Source: Asticcacaulis sp. EMRT-3
Lineage (GTDB): Bacteria; Pseudomonadota; Alphaproteobacteria; Caulobacterales; Caulobacteraceae
NCBI RefSeq assembly: GCF_030027245.1
Contig: NZ_JASERT010000003.1
Span: 1-64,000 of the forward strand
Direction: 5' to 3'
DNA: 64,000 nt
Part shown: positions 55,614-63,083 of the stretch, piece by piece
Layout of the letters: every line of letters begins with the position of its first letter
How positions within the stretch are numbered: the first letter of the stretch is position 1
Translations under genes and position numbers: made by a program
Notes under the pieces: model-generated
Database searches by the model: none
What the model saw: the letters and a program-made list of their open reading frames with translations, nothing else
What the model was told of the DNA's origin: nothing

Positions 55614-56006
55614 ATGGAGACTACACCGGAGATTCTCACTGGAAGGGCGGTCCGCAGTGGGACCCGGCGTTCGCGCCGATGGCCGGATGAGGTCAAGGCG
55701 CGGCTTGTTGCAGAGACCTTGCGGCCTGGGGTAAGCGTCAATGAAGTGGCGCGCCGTGCCGGGGTAAAGGCGAACCACCTGTCTTCATGGCGCACCTTGG
55801 CGCGGAGGGGCAAGTTGATCTTGCCGGCGCCTGAGGACGACGTTGAATTTAGCGCTCTGGTGGTCAGCGAACCGGCCCCGGTCGCGGCTACGCATCCGGC
55901 TATCAGGCCTGAGATCGTGGTCGGGAATGTGACGATCCGTCTTGAAGACGACGCTTCAGCAGATCGTATTGCGGCAGTTGCGTGTGCCATGATGGCGTCG
56001 GTATGA
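55614..56006 (+). CDS. tnpA: IS66 accessory protein TnpA
   Basis: A 130-residue protein with an HTH of the IS66 Orf1/TnpA type (RRWPDEVKARLVAETLRPGVSVNEVARRAGVKANHLSSWRTLARRG) followed by a variable linker and a C-terminal strand-rich part (VVGNVTIRLEDDASADRIAAV). Its stop overlaps the tnpB start (ATGA). It is required for transposition together with TnpB, probably as a DNA-binding partner. Confidence 0.92.
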   Translation: METTPEILTGRAVRSGTRRSRRWPDEVKARLVAETLRPGVSVNEVARRAGVKANHLSSWRTLARRGKLILPAPEDDVEFSALVVSEPAPVAATHPAIRPEIVVGNVTIRLEDDASADRIAAVACAMMASV

Positions 56007-56356
56007 TCTTCCCGTCAAACCGGGTACGGATCATGGTGGCGACCAAGCCAATCGACTTCCGTAAAGGGCATGATGGTCTTGCCGCACTGGTGAAGAACCA
56101 ATTGCACAAAGACCCCTTCACCGGCACGGTCTTCGTCTTCCGGTCGCGCAAGGCGGACCGCCTGAAGTTGCTCTATTGGGACGGCACCGGACTGGTGATG
56201 GCCTATAAACGGCTGGAGGCGCATGTGTTCACCTGGCCGGCGATCAAGGACGGACTTATGAGCCTTAGCCATGCTCAGTTTGAGGCGTTGTTCTCGGGGC
56301 TGGACTGGCGCCGAGTCCGGGCCCTGGAGGCGCGTGCACCGGAGGCGGTGGAATAG
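56003..56356 (+). CDS. tnpB: IS66 accessory protein TnpB
   Basis: A 117-residue protein with the full TnpB (IS66 Orf2) pattern: RVRIMVATKPIDFRKGHDGLAALV, DPFTGTVFVFRSRKADRLKLLYWDGTGLVMAYKRLE, FTWP. The start at 56003 overlaps tnpA by 4 bp. It is unrelated to the RNA-guided TnpB nuclease of IS200/IS605 elements despite the name. Its role in transposition is established but its mechanism is not clear. Confidence 0.94.
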   Translation: MIFPSNRVRIMVATKPIDFRKGHDGLAALVKNQLHKDPFTGTVFVFRSRKADRLKLLYWDGTGLVMAYKRLEAHVFTWPAIKDGLMSLSHAQFEALFSGLDWRRVRALEARAPEAVE

Positions 56357-56424
56357 CTGCGACAAGATGACTCGGGGGGCATTTTAGGCAGGAAGGTAAA
56401 AGCGGATTTTGTTAGATTGCCGTC

Positions 56425-57963
56425 ATGCTCAACCCCGCCAATTTGCCTGATGATATAGCGGTTCTCAAAGCCATGCTGGTGGCTTCTGAGGCCCGCAATC
56501 TGCGCAAGGATGACCGGATCGAGCGATTGGAGAAGCTGGTCGCCGCCTTCAGGCAGGCCGCCTTCGGGCGCAAATCCGAGAAGGCCGAGCCGGGTCAGTT
56601 TGAACTGGCCCTGGAAGACCTTGAAACCGCTATCGCCGCGATCCATGCTGAGGAAGAGGCCGATGCGCCTTGTGGTAAACGGGCTGCAAAGTCTCGCGCT
56701 GGCAATCGCGGGGCCTTACCCGGCCATCTGCCCCGCATCGAAGAGGTTATTGAGCCTGACAGTCTGCTCTGTGCCTGCGGCAACGGCTTACATTGCATTG
56801 GTGAAGACAGGTGCGAGCGGCTGGACGTGATCCCGGCGCAGTTCCGCGTCATCGTCACCCGCCGCCCCAAATATGCCTGCCGGGCCTGCACGGATGGCAT
56901 AACTCAAGCCTCTGCTCCGGCGCGCCTCGTTCCCGGTGGCCTGCCGACTGAGGCGACTGTGGCTCATGTGCTGGTCAGTAAGTATGCCGACCATCTGCCC
57001 CTGTATCGGCAGGCCCAGATTTATAGCCGCCAAGGCGTTGACCTTGACCGGTCTACGCTGGCTGACTGGGTTGGCCGGGCCGCGTTCGAGTTGCGCCCGG
57101 TGTGGGGCGCCCTGATCGCCAATCTGAAGCAATCCACCAAGCTCTTTATGGATGAAACCCGCGCCCCGGTACTTGATCCCGGCGCACGTAAAACAAAAAC
57201 CGGATACTTCTGGGCCCTGGCCCGCGATGACCGACCGTGGAACGGTGCGGCGCCGCCTGGTGTCGCCTTCACCTACGCGCCCGGGCGTGGCGGGCAGTAT
57301 GCCGAACATATCTTGCAGGGCTTCACCGGCATTCTGCAGGTCGACGGCTATGCTGGTTACAATCGCCTGATCGCACCCGACCGTATCGGCCCGGCAATCC
57401 GGCTGGCCTATTGCTGGGCGCATGCCCGTCGTAAGCTGTTTGAGATTACCCGCGCCGGTCCGGCGCCAATCGCCGAAGAGGGCCTCAGGCGCATCGCCGA
57501 TCTCTACAAGATCGAAGCGGACATCCGCGGTAGCGATCCGGCGGTGCGTCTGGCTGCACGACAATTACGATCTGGCCCCGTAGTGGCCGATATAGAGGCA
57601 TGGCTCAACAATCACCGCAGCCGTGTCGCCGCCAAATCGCCGCTTGGCGAGGCATTGAATTACATCGCCAAATACTGGGGCGGCCTCTGCCAGTTCCTCG
57701 ACGACGGCTGCGTCGAGCTGGACAACAACACTGTTGAACGCACGATCCGGCCTATCGCCCTGAACCGGAAAAACGCTCTCTTTGCAGGCCATGACGCCGG
57801 CGCTCAAAACTGGGCCATCATCGCGTCACTGATCGAAACGTGCAAACTGAACGGCATCGATCCCCATGCCTACCTGACCAACACCCTAAGGGCCATCGCG
57901 GGCGGACATAAGCAAAGCCAGATCGACCACCTTCTCCCTTGCAACTACGCCGTCAAGGTGTGA
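56425..57963 (+). CDS. tnpC: IS66-family transposase TnpC
   Basis: A 512-residue transposase. An N-terminal coiled-coil and zinc-finger part (FRQAAFGRKSEKAEPGQFELALEDLE, SLLCACGNGLHCIGED, CRACTDGITQA) precedes the DDE domain (LFMDETRAPVLDPG, GILQVDGYAGYNRL, AYCWAHARRKLFEI, and the Glu in DNNTVERTIRPIALNRKNALFAG). A C-terminal IS66 segment (KLNGIDPHAYLTNTL) is present, so it is complete. Stops 16 bp inside the right IS end. Confidence 0.95.
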   Translation: MLNPANLPDDIAVLKAMLVASEARNLRKDDRIERLEKLVAAFRQAAFGRKSEKAEPGQFELALEDLETAIAAIHAEEEADAPCGKRAAKSRAGNRGALPGHLPRIEEVIEPDSLLCACGNGLHCIGEDRCERLDVIPAQFRVIVTRRPKYACRACTDGITQASAPARLVPGGLPTEATVAHVLVSKYADHLPLYRQAQIYSRQGVDLDRSTLADWVGRAAFELRPVWGALIANLKQSTKLFMDETRAPVLDPGARKTKTGYFWALARDDRPWNGAAPPGVAFTYAPGRGGQYAEHILQGFTGILQVDGYAGYNRLIAPDRIGPAIRLAYCWAHARRKLFEITRAGPAPIAEEGLRRIADLYKIEADIRGSDPAVRLAARQLRSGPVVADIEAWLNNHRSRVAAKSPLGEALNYIAKYWGGLCQFLDDGCVELDNNTVERTIRPIALNRKNALFAGHDAGAQNWAIIASLIETCKLNGIDPHAYLTNTLRAIAGGHKQSQIDHLLPCNYAVKV

Positions 57964-57987
57964 GCGAAACACCGCTTACGTTCAAGC

Positions 57988-58376
57988 TGTCGGGCCAGAC
58001 GCTTGTTCTCCCGCAAAAGCTCCGCATTCGCCTTGCTCAATGGGTTGGGTTCGACCGCTTTAGGGCCGCGTTTGACAGGTCCAAGCGCGCCGAGAGAGCC
58101 AGCGTCACGAAGCCGCCGCCAATCTGTCAAGGCCGACGAATACAGCCCTTCACGGCGTATGATAGCCCCTATTGCACCTGGAATGCCGGCCGCCTTGTCG
58201 GCTTCCGCCAAGATGCGCAGCTTATATTCTGCGCTCAGATTGCGACGGACAGGACGCACCAAAAGCTCGGGCGACGCCGCCTCTGGCTCTGAAACCATCG
58301 TCGGCCTACGGCCTTCCTCCGGTTCAGAGACAGAGGCGGCAAGAGGTTCGACGGGGGTGATATGAGGCATAACCAT
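57988..58376 (-). pseudogene. IS3 orfA, 5' part (cut by IS66)
   Basis: About 129 codons: an acidic N-terminal lead (PEEGRRPTMVSEPEAASPEL), then the OrfA HTH (RRNLSAEYKLRILAEADKAAGIPGAIGAIIRREGLYSSALTDWRRLRDAG) and the start of the leucine zipper (NAELLRENKRLARQLER). The IS66 target duplication follows. Rejoined with 55441-55528 the frame is complete, so the gene was intact before IS66 arrived. Confidence 0.85.
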
Positions 58377-58414
58377 CCTGATGTTTTCCTGTAGCCCTCA
58401 AGCGTAAACTCTTA

Positions 58415-59342
58415 AAGCCCGACTCAAAAGTTCATGAGACATAGCAGTGCCTTGCCAGCCTGCGGGTCAAGAGCCTGACGCTGGCAATGACTGTCCATGT
58501 GGTTGCGCTTTGGAGGGTCGTCTCCCAATCCTTGGCCAGGCGTCTGCATCGGCCCAGCCATGCGAAGGTACGCTCGACGACCCAGCGACGCGGCAGGATC
58601 TCAAAGCCCTTTGCGGCGTCGCTACGCTTTATGATCTCGATGGTCCAGTCTCCGTGGCCCTTCATAGCCCCCTTAAGTTTGTCACCCGCGTAGCCCCCGT
58701 CGGCGAAGACGTGGCGCAGCCAGGGGAAGTGGTAACGAATGGCGCGAAGCACAGCGGGGGCACCATCACGATCCTGAACATCCGCCGCATGGATGACGAC
58801 AAATAGCAGCAGCCCCAGGGTGTCGGTGATGATATGCCGCTTGCGACCCTTGATCTTCTTACCAGCATCATAGCCACGAACACCGCCACTTTCGGTCGTT
58901 TTGACGCTTTGACTGTCGATGACGCCGGCTGAGGGGCTGGCTTCACGACCCTCCAATTCGCGTGCCGCCATGACGAGCAGGTGATTGATCTTCTGCCATA
59001 GACCGCTGCTACGCCAATCATAGAAATAGCCCTGAACGGTCGTCATCGGAGGAAAGTCCTTCGGCAACATCCGCCACTGGCAACCCGAGGACGCAATATA
59101 CAGGATCGCATTCACCACGGCTCGCATCGACGTTGTGCGCGGGCGACCGCCACGTTTGGCAGGCGGCAGTAACGGGGCCAATAAAGACCACTCTTGTTCC
59201 GTCAAATCGCTTGGATAGCGCGACGATTTGCGTCTATGCTCGACGCGGGCAATATCATCCCAAGGCATCCGAATCTCCGTTTCTCGCAAATCCAGAGAAT
59301 CAGAACTTATTGATATTGCCTACCTTCTTTTCGGTCGGGCTC
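58415..59342 (-). mobile_element. IS5-family insertion sequence, copy 2 (928 bp, inverted)
   Basis: Same ends and length as copy 1. Its flanking triplets in genome orientation are TTA (58412-58414) and TAA (59343-59345), which are not a direct duplication, unlike copy 1. It lies at the tip of the IS3 element on one side and against an IS630 remnant on the other, so one flank was probably changed by recombination or deletion. Confidence 0.88.
58432..59289 (-). CDS. IS5-family transposase (second copy)
   Basis: A 285-residue transposase predicted to be identical to the copy at 50303-51160, with the same DDE motifs. The two inverted copies bracket 7.2 kb that includes the sensor kinase and glycine-zipper genes; homologous recombination between them would invert this segment. 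Confidence 0.95.
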   Translation of the reverse strand: MRETEIRMPWDDIARVEHRRKSSRYPSDLTEQEWSLLAPLLPPAKRGGRPRTTSMRAVVNAILYIASSGCQWRMLPKDFPPMTTVQGYFYDWRSSGLWQKINHLLVMAARELEGREASPSAGVIDSQSVKTTESGGVRGYDAGKKIKGRKRHIITDTLGLLLFVVIHAADVQDRDGAPAVLRAIRYHFPWLRHVFADGGYAGDKLKGAMKGHGDWTIEIIKRSDAAKGFEILPRRWVVERTFAWLGRCRRLAKDWETTLQSATTWTVIASVRLLTRRLARHCYVS

Positions 59343-59348
59343 TAAGAC

Positions 59349-59556
59349 TTGCGTGTGGCGTTGGCAGAAGCGCTTCATGCACGAGGGCGTCGATGGCCTG
59401 CCCCAGGCGCTTGACCGCACCCAGCCCGGCTTGCCGATGAAGAAGCGCCGCGCGGGCACCATGACCCATGACTACAAACGGCATGGCACGACCACGCTGT
59501 TTGTCGCACCCAACTTTTTGGAAGATAGTCACCATGCTTTCCGAGCCTCGCTTTGA
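59349..59556 (+). pseudogene. IS630-family transposase remnant with internal deletion
   Basis: Two pieces of an IS630 transposase are fused: the HTH-end motif [16 protein letters not shown] joined directly to [32 protein letters not shown] from the catalytic domain, which normally lies more than 100 residues further on. It then degrades ([13 protein letters not shown]). It is different from the IS630 at 22954. From 59557 to 59791 nothing else is supported except the presumed promoter of the Tad genes. Confidence 0.75.
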
Positions 59557-59791
59557 CCAAGAACGAAGCTGAGCAATTTCGAAAATTATTGGCCTCGAAT
59601 GGCGGCGCCGACTCAGGTACGGCTATTTCTCTGCCCAAACTTGATCGTTTCTAACAAGTTGCTCGTCATCCCCATCGACCCGATGGATACAGTTCTATGG
59701 TAAATTGCCCTCTAACCACATACTTTTACCGGACGTAAATCCGCGTTGGTACAATCCTGTTCGAACTGGCGTATTTCAGTAGGGCTAAATC

Positions 59792-61027
59792 ATGTTACGG
59801 CGGGCGAAGGCGCAAGATAAGTGGTTGCGATGTTTCCGCGACAATGGCGGAAACATCACGATGCTTTTCGCCCTCACGGCGCCAGTCGTGATTGCTGGGG
59901 CAGCCTTTGGTGTAGAAATTGGCGGATGGTATTTCGATCAGGTGCGCCTTCAACAGATGGCGGACGTCGCTGCTTACGCAGCCGCTGTTGAGGAAAGAGC
60001 CGGCAGTGACCTAAACGTTGTAACAACTGCCGCCACGGCGGCGGCTATGAAGAACGACTTTGATTCTTCGAGAGACACGCTTGTTCTAAACACCCCGCCG
60101 ACGTCCGGAATACATCAAGATAACCATTCGGTAGAGGTGCTGCTAAGTCGGCATGAGACGCGCTACTTCACGGGCCTGTTTGATTCCTCGCCGGTGTCGG
60201 TTTCGACGCGCTCAGTGGCCACATTTGAAACAGCCGCAAACGCCTGCGTGATCGCGCTTGATCCCGCAGCGCCGCAGTCTGTTTACGTATCTGGCAGTGC
60301 CATGCTCAATCTTGTCGGCTGCAACATCATGGCCAATTCGATTGCCAGTGATGCAATCTACAGCCAGGGCTCGTCGACAGTATCCGTGCCGTGTCTCATG
60401 ACAGCGGGTGACGTATCTTTGAGCGGCCCATTAACTGAGACGGCTTGCGACGCGCCAATGACACAGCTGGCACCTGTCGCCGATCCATTTAAGTCTGTGC
60501 CGGAACCCGCCGACAGCGGTGCTTGTCAGTCGTCGAACGGCAAGACCTTACAGCCTGGGCGCTATTGCAACGGTTTGAGCCTGAACAGCACAATCACACT
60601 GAATCCAGGGGTATATATCATAGACGGAGGCACACTGAAGGCGAATGGCAATGCCTCCATCACAGGCGCTGGCGTCACTTTCGTATTAGCCAGTAATGCG
60701 CAGGTCAGCTTCAATGGCAATGCGGTTTTGAACCTCTCAGCGCCGACCAGCGGACCCTATGCGGGGCTGCTGTTTTTTGGCAGCCGCTCGAATTCAACTT
60801 CATCCTCCGTGACGCTTAACGGGGCCTCGTCATCCGTCATGACAGGCGCCATTTATTTTCCCAATCAGACAGTGAGCTATACCGGTGACTTCGCTGGTGC
60901 CAACGGCTGCACCCAACTTGTCGCCCGCGTTGTGCAATGGAGCGGCAATGCCAGTCTCGCGGCCGATTGCAGCGCTTACGGAATGGCGTCACTGCCGGTC
61001 GGCGGTGTGGTCAAGATTGTGGAGTAG
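59792..61027 (+). CDS. TadG-like pilus assembly/secreted protein
   Basis: A 411-residue protein with the N-terminal Tad/TadE-like anchor (FRDNGGNITMLFALTAPVVIAGAAFGVEIGGWYFDQVRLQQMADVAAYAAAVE), as in TadG. The large extracytoplasmic part is rich in Ser, Thr, Asn and Gly with beta-helix-like repeats (TITLNPGVYIIDGGTLKANGNASITGAGVTFVLASNAQVSFNGNAVLNLSAP). It is first of three tightly spaced Tad genes. No secretion ATPase, prepilin peptidase or secretin gene is in the window, so assembly would depend on genes elsewhere. Start weakly supported by its Shine-Dalgarno. Confidence 0.82.
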   Translation: MLRRAKAQDKWLRCFRDNGGNITMLFALTAPVVIAGAAFGVEIGGWYFDQVRLQQMADVAAYAAAVEERAGSDLNVVTTAATAAAMKNDFDSSRDTLVLNTPPTSGIHQDNHSVEVLLSRHETRYFTGLFDSSPVSVSTRSVATFETAANACVIALDPAAPQSVYVSGSAMLNLVGCNIMANSIASDAIYSQGSSTVSVPCLMTAGDVSLSGPLTETACDAPMTQLAPVADPFKSVPEPADSGACQSSNGKTLQPGRYCNGLSLNSTITLNPGVYIIDGGTLKANGNASITGAGVTFVLASNAQVSFNGNAVLNLSAPTSGPYAGLLFFGSRSNSTSSSVTLNGASSSVMTGAIYFPNQTVSYTGDFAGANGCTQLVARVVQWSGNASLAADCSAYGMASLPVGGVVKIVE

Positions 61028-61031
61028 CTGA

Positions 61032-61460
61032 ATGAGACGTGTGAACCCTGGTATGACTAACGGTTTCGATGAACGGGGTGCGGCGATGGTTGAGTTTGCT
61101 TTCATCGCGCCTTTGCTGCTGCTTGTCCTGGCCGGGATTATAGATGGCGCACAGCTGTTGATAAACCAGAACGCCATGCACAATGGCGTCATGAGCGCGT
61201 CCCAATATATCATGCGTGGGGGAAATAATCTGAGCACAGCCAAGGCAATTGGTTATTCGGCTTGGTCAGGACACTCCAGCTCAGCCTCCGTGGATGCACA
61301 GAAAGCCTGCTATTGCGGCGGAGCGGCAGGAGACTGCTCCAGCCTGTGCACCGATGGCACCGTGCCCGAAGCGGCGGTAACCATCTCAGCCAGCGATACA
61401 GTGCCAAGCTGGTTTGCACCCTACTCCATTTCTGCGCAACAGCAGGTTCGCGTGCGATGA
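61032..61460 (+). CDS. TadE-family pseudopilin-like protein
   Basis: A 142-residue protein with the TadE domain: DERGAAMVEFAFIAPLLLLVLAGIIDGAQLLINQNAMHNGVMSASQYI. The Glu at position 5 of the hydrophobic stretch is the type IV pilin-like feature. The C-terminal part has several Cys (ACYCGGAAGDCSSLC), probably disulfide-bonded. It begins 4 bp after the tadG-like stop and its end overlaps the next gene by 4 bp. Confidence 0.88.
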   Translation: MRRVNPGMTNGFDERGAAMVEFAFIAPLLLLVLAGIIDGAQLLINQNAMHNGVMSASQYIMRGGNNLSTAKAIGYSAWSGHSSSASVDAQKACYCGGAAGDCSSLCTDGTVPEAAVTISASDTVPSWFAPYSISAQQQVRVR

Positions 61461-61864
61461 GCGTCCCATTTCGCACACTATGGCGCGAAACGCAGGGTGC
61501 CAGCGCGCTTGAGTTCGCTCTGGTTTCGCCCATTTTTATTGCCATGTTGTTTGGCGTCTTTTATGTTGGAATGGCCTTCTATTGCGACGCGTCAGTGCGC
61601 CATGCCGTACAAAAGAATTCGCGTATGCTGATCTTGAATCCAGCAACCTCGGCAAGTGCTTTGCAAGATGCGGTCACGGCAGATCTGAGCAGCATTCCAG
61701 TGGAAAATCTTTCGGTGACTGTGACCAGTGAAACAGCGGATGCATATGAAAAAGTTGACCGGATTTCCTGGCATTACAGTTATACTTTGTCGATTCCATT
61801 ATTTCCGGACTTCCTGATAAACAGCGGATCGAGCTTGGTTGTGCCGATGCTCGCCACAAATTGA
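61457..61864 (+). CDS. TadE/TadF-like pseudopilin-like protein
   Basis: A 135-residue protein from ATG 61457, selected for the 4 bp overlap with the preceding TadE gene. The motif ETQGASALEFALVSPIFIAMLFGVFYVGMAFYCDASVRHAVQ is the TadE-like pilin segment. The mature region is short. With the two genes before it, this makes a TadG-TadE-TadF-like minor pilin set; these proteins help surface attachment in Caulobacter-type bacteria. Confidence 0.87.
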   Translation: MSVPFRTLWRETQGASALEFALVSPIFIAMLFGVFYVGMAFYCDASVRHAVQKNSRMLILNPATSASALQDAVTADLSSIPVENLSVTVTSETADAYEKVDRISWHYSYTLSIPLFPDFLINSGSSLVVPMLATN

Positions 61865-62166
61865 GCATGACCTTTGTCGGTCATTCAGCCAGCGAGTTCG
61901 CAAGCGATAAAACCCACCATAACGCATTTGTTCGATGCCTCTATCGATTTAGCCATTGGCCACGATGGCCGGATGGTGACCAATGGTGCGGAGCCGTGTC
62001 TAACCGCGCACTCTGAAAACGCTAAACGCCGCTTGCGCAGGGGAGCACCCCTATAAGGTGATGCTATCACCAAAAAGTCTATCTTGGGTTGAATCATCTT
62101 TTAAAATAACAAGTGTATAAATACCTGCATCGCGCGGAACTTGCATTTTAACCGGACCCAAGGAAA
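61865..62166 (+). other. Intergenic gap before the LysR gene
   Basis: A 302 bp gap with no convincing gene. The AT-rich stretch near 62090-62130 probably holds the LysR promoter. No terminator hairpin of note after the Tad genes was found. Confidence 0.3.
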
Positions 62167-63081
62167 ATGGATCGTTTTGGAGCCATGAGAGCGTTTGTGG
62201 CTGTCACTGAGCACTCGAGCTTTGCAAAAGCCGCGCTTCATACGGGAGTCAGCAGACCTGGGATTTCGCGTGCTATTCAGGATCTCGAAAGCGCCTTAGG
62301 CGTGCGCCTCCTTGCCCGTACGACCAGGACTGTCGTTTTGACTTTCGCGGGCAAAAGATATTTTGACGACTGTAGACGCATCCTCTCCGACATAGCGATG
62401 GCTGACGCGTCTGCCGCCGGGCTACCTATCGGACCTAGCGGAAATCTGAAGATTGCAGCACCGCCGGCTTTCGGTCGAAAATTTATTTTACCCGTAGTCG
62501 CAGAGTACCTTTCACTTCATTCAAAAGTCACTGTTGACGTAAACTTTGGCGAGGGCTCCACAACGGTGCCAGACTCTTGCGCAGATCTGATATTCTGCCT
62601 TGGCCACAGCCAAACACAGCCTTCAAGTGCCATCCAGATAGGTGCCGCCAAAAGGATCGTCTGTGCAGCTCCCTCCTACCTTGCCACCTATGGTGAACCC
62701 CAATCACCATCCGATTTGACCGGTCATCACGTTATCATGACAAAAGACACAGCAACGCCCTACCGCTGGGAATTCAAGGACAATCAATCCCCTAAGTCTG
62801 CAGTGCTCCCCCGTCTAATTTGCAGTCATGCTGAAGATGCGGTCGCCGCCGCAATCGAAGGGTGCGGTCTGGTCTGTGCAATGTCCTATCATGTCGAGGC
62901 GGCAATCAGGAAGGCAAACCTCAGGCCAGTTCTCACCGCATTTGAGGCAGAGGCGGTTCCGATCCATATAGGCTATCAGGATGTTCGCGGCGCATGGGAC
63001 AAGGTTCGTCCCTTTGTCGATCTCACAATGGCCCATCTCGGCGCCAATAAGATTTTTCGATTAGCCACTCAGCTCGCCTGA
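62167..63081 (+). CDS. LysR-family transcriptional regulator
   Basis: A 304-residue regulator with AAGGA just before the start. The N-terminal winged HTH is canonical (MRAFVAVTEHSSFAKAALHTGVSRPGISRAIQDLESALGVRLLARTTRTVVLTFAGKRYF). The substrate-binding domain follows (GNLKIAAPPAFGRKFILPVVAEYL, DLIFCLGHSQ, HVIMTKDTATPYRWEF), typical of the AaeR/DmlR-like branch. No divergent target gene is next to it, so the regulon is unknown. It is convergent, with a 2 bp gap, to the relaxase gene. Confidence 0.93.
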   Translation: MDRFGAMRAFVAVTEHSSFAKAALHTGVSRPGISRAIQDLESALGVRLLARTTRTVVLTFAGKRYFDDCRRILSDIAMADASAAGLPIGPSGNLKIAAPPAFGRKFILPVVAEYLSLHSKVTVDVNFGEGSTTVPDSCADLIFCLGHSQTQPSSAIQIGAAKRIVCAAPSYLATYGEPQSPSDLTGHHVIMTKDTATPYRWEFKDNQSPKSAVLPRLICSHAEDAVAAAIEGCGLVCAMSYHVEAAIRKANLRPVLTAFEAEAVPIHIGYQDVRGAWDKVRPFVDLTMAHLGANKIFRLATQLA

Positions 63082-63083
63082 GG

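Larger units (their letters stand above)
55529..57979 (+). mobile_element. IS66-family insertion sequence (2451 bp)
   Basis: Terminal inverted repeats begin GTAAGCGGTGTT at both ends, and the element is flanked by a perfect 8 bp duplication GTTCAAGC (55521-55528 and 57980-57987), exactly as expected for IS66. It carries tnpA, tnpB and tnpC and sits inside orfA of an IS3 element. Confidence 0.95.
54400..58412 (-). mobile_element. IS3-family element interrupted by IS66
   Basis: The left end reads TGTCAACGACTTTGAG; the right end, near 58412, contains TTACGCTTGAG in the inward direction, a partial inverted-repeat match. Between them are orfA (57988-58376 plus 55441-55528 once IS66 is removed) and orfB. 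Without the 2451 bp IS66 plus one 8 bp duplicate, the element would be about 1.55 kb, normal for IS3. The right boundary is approximate because IS5 copy 2 inserted there. Confidence 0.75.

Noticed and set aside
56003..56356. TnpB as a possible RNA-guided nuclease
   Set aside because: The name is shared only; the sequence is the IS66 accessory protein and has no RuvC motifs.
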